From the NCBI GenBank assembly GCA_900541245.1, contig UQIS01000031.1, positions 1 through 31,658 on the forward strand: a stretch of DNA of 31,658 nt. The letters run 5' to 3'. Position numbers and translations under genes: made by a program. Positions within the stretch are counted from its first letter, which is position 1. Each line of letters begins with the position of its first letter. Below the pieces are notes generated by a model, which saw nothing but the letters and a program-made list of their open reading frames with translations, was not told where the DNA came from and made no database searches. Source of the stretch: an uncultured Collinsella sp. GTDB taxonomy: Bacteria; Actinomycetota; Coriobacteriia; Coriobacteriales; Coriobacteriaceae. This document shows positions 15,539 to 25,496 of the stretch, piece by piece.

Positions 15539-16621
15539 ATGCACATTCCAGATAATTATCTGTCCCCGCAGACCGATGCCGTTATGGCGGTGGCGATGGT
15601 GCCCGTTTGGATCCACTGCATCAAAAAGGTGCGCGCCACGCTCGATCGCGAGCACATGGCGTTCCTGGGCATCTGCGCCGCGTTCTCCTTCCTGCTCATG
15701 ATGTTCAACGTGCCGCTGCCTGGCGGCACCACAGGCCACGCCGTCGGCGGCGCCCTCATTGCGCTGCTGCTAGGCCCCGAGGCCGCGGCTATCGCTGTCT
15801 CGGTCGCGCTGGCGCTGCAGGCGCTGCTGTTTGGCGACGGCGGCATCCTGTCCTTTGGCGCCAACTGCTTTAACATGGCCTTCGTGCTGCCGTTTGCCGC
15901 TGCTATCGTGTTTCGTGCGCTCAACAGCCGTTTGCATGGCAAGGGCTGGGGCACCTCGGTTTCGGCCGTCGTAAGCGGCTGGGTCGGCCTGTGTCTGGCG
16001 GCCCTGTGCGCGGCAATCGAGTTTGGTATTCAGCCGATGCTCTTTACCAACGCTTCGGGCGCGCCGCTGTACTGCCCCTTCCCGCTGTCCGTGGCTATTC
16101 CGGCCATGTTGATCCCGCATATGCTGGTTGCCGGCGTGATCGAGGGCGTGGCGACGGCCGCCATCTACGGTTTCATTAAGAAGACGGCGCCGAGTGTTAT
16201 CGTCGGGCCCGAGGCCGTCGATGGACAGCTTGCCGGCGATGGTACTGCCAAGAAGACCTCGCTGGTCCCCACGCTCATCCTGGTCGCCGTGCTTGTCGTG
16301 GCCACGCCGCTGGGCCTGCTGGCCACGGGTGACGCATGGGGCGAGTGGGACGCCGAGGGCGCCGCGACCGCCGTTCAGGAGGCTGGTGACGACAGTCTGC
16401 AGACTTCGGTTGGCCTCGATACTCCGACCTTTGCCGATGCCCTGCCCACGGGCGATTATCTGCAGGCCTATTCCGAGGAGCAGGGCCTTGGCTTTGCCGG
16501 TCAGGCTGCCATGTATATCCTGTCCGGCGTGATTGGCGTGGCGGTGCTCACCATCGCATTCCGCCTGATCTCGCTGACGGTTAAGGAAAGCGGTGCTCAT
16601 GGCAATAGCCGAGCTGCCTAG
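15539..16621 (+). CDS. ECF nickel/cobalt transporter, substrate-binding M component with fused N-like tail
   Basis: Membrane component that captures the metal ion for a NikMNQO/CbiMNQO-type energy-coupling-factor importer. It starts MHIPDNYLSP. Met1, His2 and His67 (in PGGTTGHAVGG) match the known metal ligands of NikM. Residues 1-210 form the seven-helix M core. The C-terminal part has two more membrane segments flanking TPLGLLATGDAWGEW and an acidic loop, which looks like the N component fused to M, as in NikMN proteins. The start has GGGAGG upstream. The last 23 bases overlap the Q gene. The NikR-like operator favours nickel, but the sequence does not exclude cobalt. The gene would be named nikMN or cbiM accordingly. 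Confidence 0.9.
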   Translation: MHIPDNYLSPQTDAVMAVAMVPVWIHCIKKVRATLDREHMAFLGICAAFSFLLMMFNVPLPGGTTGHAVGGALIALLLGPEAAAIAVSVALALQALLFGDGGILSFGANCFNMAFVLPFAAAIVFRALNSRLHGKGWGTSVSAVVSGWVGLCLAALCAAIEFGIQPMLFTNASGAPLYCPFPLSVAIPAMLIPHMLVAGVIEGVATAAIYGFIKKTAPSVIVGPEAVDGQLAGDGTAKKTSLVPTLILVAVLVVATPLGLLATGDAWGEWDAEGAATAVQEAGDDSLQTSVGLDTPTFADALPTGDYLQAYSEEQGLGFAGQAAMYILSGVIGVAVLTIAFRLISLTVKESGAHGNSRAA

Positions 16622-17435
16622 CTGGCTTGCGGCCGAGGAGCGATATGAGCCCGTGGGGGCTCGGCATCGTGTGATGCAAAAGAATGTCCTGCACCTGGCG
16701 AACCTGCTTGAGCGGGTTCGCCTGGGTGGAGGCGCGCACGAGGGCGGGTCGATGGTCGACCGCGCCCTTTCTTGCGTTTCGGCTCCGGTGCGCCTGGTGG
16801 GGATGTTCGTTTGCGTCCTGTGCGTGTGTCTGACGCAGAGCCCGCTGTACCTGATGCTGATGGCGGCTATCGCGCTGGTGCTGGTCGCGGTGCGCCCCGC
16901 GCGCGGGTTGCGCGCGACTTTTGTACCGGCGCTTGGCGCCACGGGGCTTGCGGTGGTTCTGGCGCTGCCTGCCCTGTTGCTGAGCGCGTCTGCCATGGGC
17001 GCCATGCTCAAGATCGCGCTCAAGACGTTTATTAATGTGTCGCTGGTGCTGGGTGTTTCGTGGACGCTCACCTGGAGCCGCATGTCGGCGGCGCTCAAAA
17101 TGCTGCACCTGCCCGACGAGGTTATCTTTACGTTTGATATGGCGCTCAAGCACATCGAGGTGCTGGGACGCACGGCGCACGATCTGTGCGAATCGGTCAT
17201 GCTGCGCAGCGTCGGTTCCGCGCCTGCGGGTTTTTCGCGCACCGATTCGCTGGCGGGTATCATGGGCATGACGTTTATCAAGGCGATGGAATGCAGCCGC
17301 GCGATGGACGAGGCCATGCTGTGTCGCGGCTTCGCCGGCGTGTATCCGGCGCCTGCACGGAGCGGCTTTGGCTGGCGCGATGCGGTTTACGCGGCCGTTG
17401 TGGCGTTGCTCGCCGTGTTGTGCGCGGTGCTGTAG
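16599..17435 (+). CDS. ECF transporter transmembrane (T) component, CbiQ/NikQ family
   Basis: Transmembrane coupling subunit linking the M component to the ATPase. It has about five hydrophobic segments (VRLVGMFVCVLCVC, LYLMLMAAIALVLVAV, ATGLAVVLALPALLL and others) and the cytoplasmic coupling-helix signature AMDEAMLCRGFAG near residues 240-252, typical of CbiQ. The ATG at 16599 overlaps the end of the M gene; an AAGGAAAG site lies within that gene, suggesting translational coupling. A GTG at 16593 is an alternative start. The length of 278 aa is normal. The N-terminal 60 residues are polar and cytoplasmic. Confidence 0.9.
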   Translation: MAIAELPSWLAAEERYEPVGARHRVMQKNVLHLANLLERVRLGGGAHEGGSMVDRALSCVSAPVRLVGMFVCVLCVCLTQSPLYLMLMAAIALVLVAVRPARGLRATFVPALGATGLAVVLALPALLLSASAMGAMLKIALKTFINVSLVLGVSWTLTWSRMSAALKMLHLPDEVIFTFDMALKHIEVLGRTAHDLCESVMLRSVGSAPAGFSRTDSLAGIMGMTFIKAMECSRAMDEAMLCRGFAGVYPAPARSGFGWRDAVYAAVVALLAVLCAVL

Positions 17436-17479
17436 CGCGGACGGTCGAACCGTTGATGTGAGTAGGGAAGGGCGACGTT

Positions 17480-18250
17480 TTGGCAAACGATACGAATAAC
17501 GCGATGGGTGCGAGCGGTGCTGCCGGCGCCGAGGTCACGCCGCTCATCGAGTTTCGCGACGTGGTGTTTTCCTATGCGGGTCATACGGTGGTCGATGGCG
17601 TTTCATTGCAGGTGAACCGTGGAGAGCTCGTTGCTCTGCTTGGTCCTAACGGCTGCGGCAAGACGACGATTATGCGTCTTATCAACGGCCTTGAGCTTGC
17701 GGACGCGGGTGCGTACCTGTTCGACGGGCATGCGGTCGATGCGGCGTTTCTAAAGGATTCTGCGGCCGCTCAGCGTTTTCATCAGCGCGTGGGCTTTGTG
17801 TTCCAGAATGCCGATGCCCAGCTGTTCTGCGCCACGGTGGGCGAGGAAGTTGCTTTTGGTCCCGCGCAGATGGGGCTGCCGGCAGACGAGCTCGAGCGCC
17901 GCGTGCGCGATGCCATGGGGCTGTTCCAGGTTGCCGACCTTGCCGACGCCTCTCCCTATCAGCTCTCGGGCGGGCAAAAGAAGCGTGTGGCGCTGGCGGC
18001 AGTTGTATCGATGAACCCCGATATCCTAGTGCTCGATGAGCCCACCAATGGGCTCGACGAGGATTCATGCGACATCGTGGTCAACTTCTTGCTGGCCTAC
18101 GTCGCGGCGGGTAAGACGGTCTTGATGAGCACGCATCACCAGGATTTGGTGCGACGCCTGGGTGCCCGTGCAATCTATATCGATCGATATCACCATGTGG
18201 TCGAGACGCCTTCGCCGTCGTATGGAACCGAAAGCGGTACTACGGACTAG
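17480..18250 (+). CDS. ECF transporter ATPase, CbiO/NikO family
   Basis: ATP-hydrolysing subunit of the Ni/Co importer. Walker A GPNGCGKT is at 55-62, the Q-loop Gln at 109 (VFQNADAQL, typical of ECF ATPases), the signature LSGGQ at 162-166, Walker B LVLDEPT at 183-189 with Glu187, and the H-loop His219 in STHHQDL. The start is the TTG at 17480, seven bases after GGGAAGGG; the first 20 residues are a non-conserved Gly/Ala-rich tail. It follows the Q gene by 44 bases and is the last gene of the operon. A single ATPase would act as a homodimer here. There is no separate N gene, consistent with the fused M component. Confidence 0.92.
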   Translation: MANDTNNAMGASGAAGAEVTPLIEFRDVVFSYAGHTVVDGVSLQVNRGELVALLGPNGCGKTTIMRLINGLELADAGAYLFDGHAVDAAFLKDSAAAQRFHQRVGFVFQNADAQLFCATVGEEVAFGPAQMGLPADELERRVRDAMGLFQVADLADASPYQLSGGQKKRVALAAVVSMNPDILVLDEPTNGLDEDSCDIVVNFLLAYVAAGKTVLMSTHHQDLVRRLGARAIYIDRYHHVVETPSPSYGTESGTTD

Positions 18251-18270
18251 TTGCTGCGTAGAGCGTGCGT

Positions 18271-18288
18271 AGCCGCCCGCGCGGCTTT
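18271..18288 (+). terminator. Weak terminator-like hairpin after the Ni/Co transporter operon
   Basis: AGCCGC (18271-18276), loop CCGC, GCGGCT (18281-18286), then only three T. Short, but placed correctly 20 bases after the stop. Confidence 0.4.
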
Positions 18289-18295
18289 GCCGTGA

Positions 18296-18304
18296 TGGTA
18301 TAGT
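18296..18304 (+). promoter_or_regulatory. Extended -10 promoter of the phospholipase-like gene
   Basis: TGGTATAGT (18296-18304): TG, one base, TATAGT. No clear -35. The predicted start is near 18311, giving a leader of about 20 bases. Confidence 0.5.
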
Positions 18305-18330
18305 TATCCAGGTTTTTTATGGGGGTGGCT

Positions 18331-19179
18331 ATGCCAAGTTGGAACATTCATATCGCTCAGACGGAGCGTTTGCTGGAGCGCACCGGTGCACTTGCCAATA
18401 GCGTGCGCGACCGCAATGCCTTTTTGTTTGGCTGCGTGGTTCCGGATATTTTCGTGGGCTATATGGTCCCTGGCATCGCCGATCCCATCCCGTACCGCAT
18501 TACGCACTTTGCCAAGCCCGAGCCTATCCCTAAGCCGCGTGAGCACGAGTTCTGGGATACCTATGTGGCACCGTTGCTTAAAAGTTCGCCCACCGGTGCG
18601 CAAGCCGCGGCGACCTCGATTATCGAGGAGCGCGAGCGACTGAATCGCGTGCACTATCCCCAGCGCTACAGGGATGCTGAGCCGGTTGTCGGTCCCGGCG
18701 CTCGTGAGTTCTCGCTTGCGTCCGAAGATGTGGCGCAGTCGTTGCTCGATTTGACACTGGGTGTCTGGTCGCATCTGGTGGCCGATACCGGATGGAATAC
18801 GCGCGTGAATCAGTACCTGGAGGCGCACGGCGGCAAGCCGTGCGAGGAGTTCCGCATTAAAAAGCAAGGCGACTTTGACTGGTTTGGCAAGACGCTCGGC
18901 ATTGTTTCCATCCCGCGTGCGACCGATCGCCTGTATACCGCTGCGGCACGTTTTGGGCAGTATCCCATCCATAAAGAATATGTGCTCAAGACCATCGGCG
19001 TTATGCACGAGATCGTGCGCGAAAACCCCGGTGAACCCGATCATCCGCCGTATCGCCTGCTAACCGAGGAGTTTTTCGATGCGACGTTTACCGAGGTCAT
19101 CGAGCTGACCGAGGCGGGTTTTGCCGCCCGTGTCGAATCGCCCGATGTGCCTGCGCTGCCCCTGATTGCTAGCTGCTAG
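18331..19179 (+). CDS. Zinc-dependent phospholipase C-like (PF00882-type) protein
   Basis: The N-terminus MPSWNIHIAQ, followed by GCVVPDIFVGYM, a later ITHF and LGVWSHLVADTGWN, resembles the all-helical zinc-dependent phospholipase C/S1-P1-like family, in which scattered His, Asp and the N-terminal residues bind metals. Without a structural match the enzyme activity is uncertain; many bacterial members are uncharacterised and cytoplasmic. No signal peptide is visible. The ATG at 18331 is preferred because the family begins with a short P-x-x-x-H stretch; the ATG at 18319 would add four residues. The gene has its own promoter and converges on the next gene with overlapping stop codons. Confidence 0.6.
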   Translation: MPSWNIHIAQTERLLERTGALANSVRDRNAFLFGCVVPDIFVGYMVPGIADPIPYRITHFAKPEPIPKPREHEFWDTYVAPLLKSSPTGAQAAATSIIEERERLNRVHYPQRYRDAEPVVGPGAREFSLASEDVAQSLLDLTLGVWSHLVADTGWNTRVNQYLEAHGGKPCEEFRIKKQGDFDWFGKTLGIVSIPRATDRLYTAAARFGQYPIHKEYVLKTIGVMHEIVRENPGEPDHPPYRLLTEEFFDATFTEVIELTEAGFAARVESPDVPALPLIASC

Positions 19180-20249
19180 CTGGCCGGCCCGGCAGTGAAT
19201 AGCTCAACCCAATCGACAAGTAGCTCTTGCCGTAAGGTATCTTCGGCAATGCGTTCCTGTTTGGTCTTTGGGATGTGGGGAAGCCCGGCCTTTTTATGGA
19301 TGAGCTCGGCTATGTGGTCGAAGCTCTTCTTCTCCTTGATCTGGTCATAGGTAATTTGGATGACGTCGTAGCCCATGCTTGTGAGTGCGGTGGCGCGCTC
19401 GGCATCGGAGAGGCTCGCGGCTTCGCTGTCGTGGGCAGAGCGGCCTTGGCATTCCAGAATGACGCCCATGCTGTCGGTGGCGCTTTCGACGAGGATATCG
19501 GCGTAGCAGCAGGTTTTGTCATACAGCGAACGTGCGGCTTCACTGAGCGGGATGCGCGCGTTGTTGGCGATCTCGATGCCCTGGCCGCCCTCGTCGCGGG
19601 GGAGCGAGATAAGCATGGAGGTCTGTACTTCGAAGGGCGAGGCGGCCTGCCCCGTCATGTGCTCGGCCGCCCAGCGCAGTTGTTTGACGCCGCGCAGGCC
19701 TGCGGCTTGCTTGGCGAACGCGGCGATATCCGTTGCGGTAAGAAGCGGCGTGCGCTTCCACAAGTTGGTGTCATTGCCCTTGGTGTCGTTAACTCGCTCC
19801 CAGCCGCAGTTGGGTGGAATGAACTTAAGCGAAATAGCTTCATCGAGTTGTTGTTGCGTTCGCTCGCAGGGCTTAAACACTGCAAAGGAGCCGCACATCT
19901 CGTAGCAAGCCATGAGTAACTGGTTGCGTGAAACCTGCGTAGCAAGGTTGAGCAGCGTGAACTCCGGTGACGTGACATCAAACCCATGTTCAGTCTGCCT
20001 AAACGACCCCGGAGGTGGTTCTTGGGTCAGGAGGTGCGATTTAAACAGGCTTCGCGACCCGGATTGTGCCCGAGTGAATACAAGCCTGTGAAGTGGTGCG
20101 TGAAGCAGGTCTTTTACAACTGCATGACTTCCGAGGCCACAACATCTGCGATCCATATTGCCAAGGCTAATGGCGGGGTAAAGGCCTAATACCTGCGGCG
20201 GGATGCGGTAGTAGTTAAAGGCGGATTGCCCATAAAGCGTCAGGTCCAT
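19176..20249 (-). CDS. Probable PD-(D/E)XK nuclease-like protein (DUF559/Vsr-like C-terminus)
   Basis: A 357-aa protein. The C-terminal third looks like a Vsr/DUF559-type restriction-endonuclease fold: ASPFEVQTSMLISLP near 204-217, a YADILVE strand (Asp251), VILECQGRSAHD (Glu266-x-Gln268), then a helix ERATALTSMGYDVIQIT. The usual E-x-K/D is here E-x-Q, so activity is open. The N-terminal part (YGQSAFNYYRIPPQ; NLATQVSRNQLLMACYEMCG) resembles the helical region that precedes such domains in actinobacterial proteins, sometimes annotated as AbiEi-like. There are ten or so Cys, which is unusual. AGGAGGGC precedes the ATG at 20249. A long inverted repeat lies just upstream. The function could be defence or repair; this is an inference. 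Confidence 0.6.
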   Translation of the reverse strand: MDLTLYGQSAFNYYRIPPQVLGLYPAISLGNMDRRCCGLGSHAVVKDLLHAPLHRLVFTRAQSGSRSLFKSHLLTQEPPPGSFRQTEHGFDVTSPEFTLLNLATQVSRNQLLMACYEMCGSFAVFKPCERTQQQLDEAISLKFIPPNCGWERVNDTKGNDTNLWKRTPLLTATDIAAFAKQAAGLRGVKQLRWAAEHMTGQAASPFEVQTSMLISLPRDEGGQGIEIANNARIPLSEAARSLYDKTCCYADILVESATDSMGVILECQGRSAHDSEAASLSDAERATALTSMGYDVIQITYDQIKEKKSFDHIAELIHKKAGLPHIPKTKQERIAEDTLRQELLVDWVELFTAGPAS

Positions 20250-20303
20250 AATGCCCTCCTGGCCGAAATCATCTCTTTGAAGCGAGTGATACCAGCGTCA
20301 ATC

Positions 20304-20427
20304 CGGAAGTATGCGGCAAAATCTGAACCCTATGAGCGGACCTGGCTTTTGAGGCTAGTTTATCAGGCATTTTGTTGCGAAAAAACAGGGTGTGCTCGGA
20401 GGTTCCAGAATTTGCCGCATACTTCCG
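20304..20427. repeat. Long inverted repeat with 22-bp arms
   Basis: Positions 20304-20325 (beginning CGGAAGTATGCGGCAAA) pair with 20406-20427 (ending TTTGCCGCATACTTCCG) at 21 of 22 positions, separated by 80 bases. Pairing can continue inward with AACC/GGTT and GAGC/GCTC. It lies 54 bases upstream of the minus-strand nuclease-like gene. There is no open frame inside and no target duplication that I can see. It could be a MITE-like element, a dispersed intergenic repeat or a folded leader RNA. Confidence 0.75.
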
Positions 20428-20607
20428 AAAACCAGGTTGATTTGGTTCTTGCTAAAACGATTTATCAGCCCTGTGTGAGGTGTGGGTTTGCCACCGGGCG
20501 AACACTTTTAGCGCTTGGGGCTTTATTTTTTGGGCCTCGGAGGGTGGATTTCGCGCTTTTGGTAAAGAAATGAGTGCGTGTTTTGCCGTGCGCCGGCATT
20601 GGCACAG
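20428..20607. other. Gene-free stretch between the inverted repeat and the pyk terminator
   Basis: About 180 bases, T-rich on the plus strand, with a small GTGG/CCAC dyad and a run of six T near 20527. No ribosome binding site or coding signal on either strand. Together with the inverted repeat it makes a gene-free interval of about 420 bases. Confidence 0.4.
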
Positions 20608-20641
20608 AAAAAGGGCCCGGAAGGCAATGCCTTCCGGACCC
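20608..20641 (-). terminator. Rho-independent terminator of pyk
   Basis: On the minus strand GGGTCCGGAAGGC (20641-20629) pairs with GCCTTCCGGGCCC (20625-20613) around a three-base loop, followed by TTTTTCTG. It starts about 30 bases past the pyk stop. Confidence 0.92.
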
Positions 20642-20672
20642 TTTGCAATGCAAATCTGCTTGCAAGTGCGAT

Positions 20673-22133
20673 TTAGCGCACCTGAGCGACGTAAGCGACG
20701 TTGGTCGAGGAGACCTTGTCCTCGAGCTGGACGCTCATACGGGGATCGCCGGCGGTAGCGACGGTCAAATCGCCAGTCTTGACGTAGCCGAGCTCCTTAG
20801 CGGTCTCGATCGCCTTGACGATCGTGCCGTTGACGGTGCCCTGGGTAATCTCTGCCTGGTGCGGGATGACGCCCCAGTACATGATCATCTGCTGGACGGC
20901 CCACTCGTGGCGGGAGAACGCGCAGATCGGCATGTTGGGACGGAAGTGCGAGATCAGGCGGGCAGTACGACCGGTGGTCGTCGGCACGGTGATGCACTTG
21001 GCGCCAACGGTGGTGGCCATGTTCACAGCGGACATACCCACAACGTTGTTGACAACGCGGGTGCCGTGAGCGTCAGCCGGAACCTCGAGCGGAGCGTGAG
21101 CCGGGAGGTACTTCTCGGTCTCGAGAGCGATGCTGGCCTGCATCTTGACGGCCTCGACCGGGTACTTACCGGCAGCGGACTCGCCGGAAAGCATAACGGC
21201 GTCGGTACCGTCGTAGATGGCGTTAGCAACGTCGGCAACCTCGGCGCGCGTCGGGCGCGGGTTCTGCTGCATGGAGTCGAGCATCTGCGTAGCGGTGATG
21301 ACGGGCTTGTAGGCCGCGTTGCACTTGGCGATGATCTCCTTCTGGATGTGGGGAACGAGCTCGGGCTTGATCTCGATGCCCAGGTCGCCACGGGCGACCA
21401 TGATGCCGTCGGAAGCCTCGAGGATCTCGTCGAAGTTCTCGACGCCCAGGGCGCACTCGATCTTCGGGAAGATCGTCACGTGCTCGCCACCGTTCTCGCG
21501 GCAAAGCTTGCGGATGCCGCGGACGGACTCGCCGTCACGGATGAAGGAAGCGGCGATGTAGTCGATGTTCTCGGTCAGGCCAAAGAGGATGTCCTGACGA
21601 TCGCGCTCGGTGATGGCGGGCAGCGAGATGTTGACGTTGGGCATGTTGACGCCCTTGCGCTCGCCGATCAGGCCGTCGTTCTTAACGACGCAGGTCATGT
21701 CCTGGCCGTCGACGGACTCGACCTCGAGGGCAACCAGGCCGTCATCGATCAGGATGAGGGAGCCCTTCTCGACCTCGGAGGGCAGAGCCAGGTAGTCGAG
21801 GGAGATGTGCTCAGCGGTGCCGTGGAAATCCTCGGTCGTGGGCTGAGCGGTGACGACGATCTTGTCGCCGGTCTTGACGGCAACCTTCTTGCCGTCGACC
21901 AAAAGGCCGGTGCGGACCTCGGGGCCCTTGGTGTCGAGCAGGATGCCGACGGGCAGACCGAGCTCCTTGGAAATACGACGGACGCGCTCGATACGACCGT
22001 GGTGCTCGTCGTAGGATCCGTGCGAGAAGTTAAAACGGGCGACGTTCATGCCCGCCTTGATCATCTCGCGGATGGTCTCGTCGCTATCGCAGGCGGGACC
22101 CATGGTGCATACAATCTTGGTGCGCTTGTACAT
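20673..22133 (-). CDS. pyk: Pyruvate kinase
   Basis: Last step of glycolysis: phosphoenolpyruvate plus ADP gives pyruvate and ATP. The N-terminal KIVCTMGPA and ARFNFSHG loops, the B-domain insertion after LDTKGPEVRTG, the catalytic Lys in FPKIE, the metal-binding MVARGDLGIEI and the ATQMLDSM segment are all present. The C-terminal allosteric domain is normal and ends at residue 486; the extra PEP-utilisers domain found in many Firmicutes enzymes is absent. The ATG has GGAGG seven bases upstream. A single-gene unit with a TATAAT box upstream and a strong terminator downstream, divergent from the P-type ATPase. Confidence 0.96.
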   Translation of the reverse strand: MYKRTKIVCTMGPACDSDETIREMIKAGMNVARFNFSHGSYDEHHGRIERVRRISKELGLPVGILLDTKGPEVRTGLLVDGKKVAVKTGDKIVVTAQPTTEDFHGTAEHISLDYLALPSEVEKGSLILIDDGLVALEVESVDGQDMTCVVKNDGLIGERKGVNMPNVNISLPAITERDRQDILFGLTENIDYIAASFIRDGESVRGIRKLCRENGGEHVTIFPKIECALGVENFDEILEASDGIMVARGDLGIEIKPELVPHIQKEIIAKCNAAYKPVITATQMLDSMQQNPRPTRAEVADVANAIYDGTDAVMLSGESAAGKYPVEAVKMQASIALETEKYLPAHAPLEVPADAHGTRVVNNVVGMSAVNMATTVGAKCITVPTTTGRTARLISHFRPNMPICAFSRHEWAVQQMIMYWGVIPHQAEITQGTVNGTIVKAIETAKELGYVKTGDLTVATAGDPRMSVQLEDKVSSTNVAYVAQVR

Positions 22134-22196
22134 TCAGACCTCCATCTGACATCGTCTTGCGCTGATAGATAAACCATAAGAAATAAAACTGAGATG

Positions 22197-22202
22197 ATTA
22201 TA
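22197..22202 (-). promoter_or_regulatory. -10 box of pyk
   Basis: A perfect TATAAT reads on the minus strand about 63 bases before the pyk ATG. No good -35 follows at 17 bases. Two identical CGACCG hexamers (22212-22217 and 22233-22238, plus-strand reading) lie just upstream, 21 bases apart, and may bind an activator. Confidence 0.5.
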
Positions 22203-22257
22203 ACGAAATGGCGACCGAATACCCCAAAAAATCGACCGTATGCCGAATTAGAAGTTC

Positions 22258-22290
22258 ATTTTTTGCGGAAAAACGGTATATGCAAAAAAT
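22258..22290. promoter_or_regulatory. AT-rich dyad in the pyk / P-type ATPase intergenic region
   Basis: ATTTTTTGC (22258-22266) and GCAAAAAAT (22282-22290) form a perfect 9-bp dyad with a 15-base spacer. It lies about 55 bases upstream of the pyk -10 box and about 135 bases upstream of the ATPase -35. It may be a regulator site, possibly shared; this is not established. An AACGGT/ACCGTT dyad overlaps it. Confidence 0.4.
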
Positions 22291-22426
22291 TTACCAACCG
22301 TTCTAACCGCTGCTATCTGGGCGATATTTCAGTCTGACGATGCGCCGAAGAAAAAACGTTTTATCAATGTTGAGCATCACACGGTCTGCATCGTTGCGAA
22401 TGGACCCTATTTCCAAATGGATTGTT

Positions 22427-22456
22427 TTGGCTAGACCCGCCGCTTTGGGGTACCAT
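22427..22456 (+). promoter_or_regulatory. Candidate promoter of the P-type ATPase gene
   Basis: -35 TTGGCT (22427-22432), 18 bases, then -10 TACCAT (22451-22456). The predicted start is near 22463, three bases before the first hairpin of the leader. Confidence 0.5.
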
Positions 22457-22465
22457 AGCTCCACT

Positions 22466-22567
22466 ATCAACTGCCGCTCAGCACGGCAGCCTTGATGAGC
22501 CCTTGCCCTTCTCCTGGGAATTATGATCGGGCATCAATCTGCTGAGTGGCCCGAATCCCAGGAGGGG
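22466..22567 (+). promoter_or_regulatory. Structured leader RNA that sequesters the ATPase ribosome binding site
   Basis: The roughly 110-base leader holds several interlocking pairings. Hairpin P1: ATCAACTGCCG (22466-22476) with CGGCAG (22484-22489) and, across a CC bulge, TTGAT (22492-22496). Its whole 7-base loop CTCAGCA (22477-22483) is complementary to TGCTGAG (22540-22546). CTCCTGGGA (22511-22519) is perfectly complementary to TCCCAGGAG (22556-22564), which contains the Shine-Dalgarno AGGAG. GGGCATCAA (22529-22537) can pair with TTGATG-ag-CCC (22492-22502), in competition with the base of P1. This looks like a translational switch. I cannot match it to a known riboswitch class. Confidence 0.6.
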
Positions 22568-22574
22568 ACTCTAT

Positions 22575-25256
<2,682 letters not shown>

Positions 25257-25267
25257 CGTACTCGTCC

Positions 25268-25355
25268 GGGCCCGCCCCACGCCCTTTCTCCCTCACTGGT
25301 CCTCGCGCTTCGCGCTGCGGGATCGTTCGGGAGAAAGGGCTTCCGGGGCGGGCCC
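25268..25355. repeat. Large stem-loop downstream of the P-type ATPase
   Basis: GGGCCCGCCCC (25268-25278) pairs with GGGGCGGGCCC (25345-25355), and inside it CCCTTTCTCCC (25282-25292) pairs with GGGAGAAAGGG (25329-25339). That gives 22 perfect pairs broken by a small internal loop (3 and 5 bases). The 36-base apical part has a small GCGC-type hairpin. No T-run follows on either strand, and a proper terminator lies 60 bases further on, so this may be a dispersed repeat or an mRNA-stabilising structure. Confidence 0.75.
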
Positions 25356-25414
25356 TGCGGTATCCTTGCTGGCTTTTCTTCCGTGCGGATGAAAAGGGCT
25401 GAGGGAAAGTTTGT

Positions 25415-25448
25415 GAGCTGGTCGGGCTTTGCCCGGCCAGCTCTTTTT
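25415..25448 (+). terminator. Rho-independent terminator upstream of rsgA
   Basis: GAGCTGGTCGGGC (25415-25427) pairs with GCCCGGCCAGCTC (25431-25443) with one wobble and a TTT loop, followed by TTTTT. It probably ends the ATPase transcript and lies 49 bases before the rsgA start. Confidence 0.9.
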
Positions 25449-25496
25449 GATTTAAAATACCTGCTCAGTTGTGATTTATGGTGCTGGGAGGCGCTT

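Noticed and set aside
20574..22172. A 532-codon plus-strand open frame across pyk
   Set aside because: Antisense to pyk and runs through its terminator; composition is typical of a GC-rich shadow.
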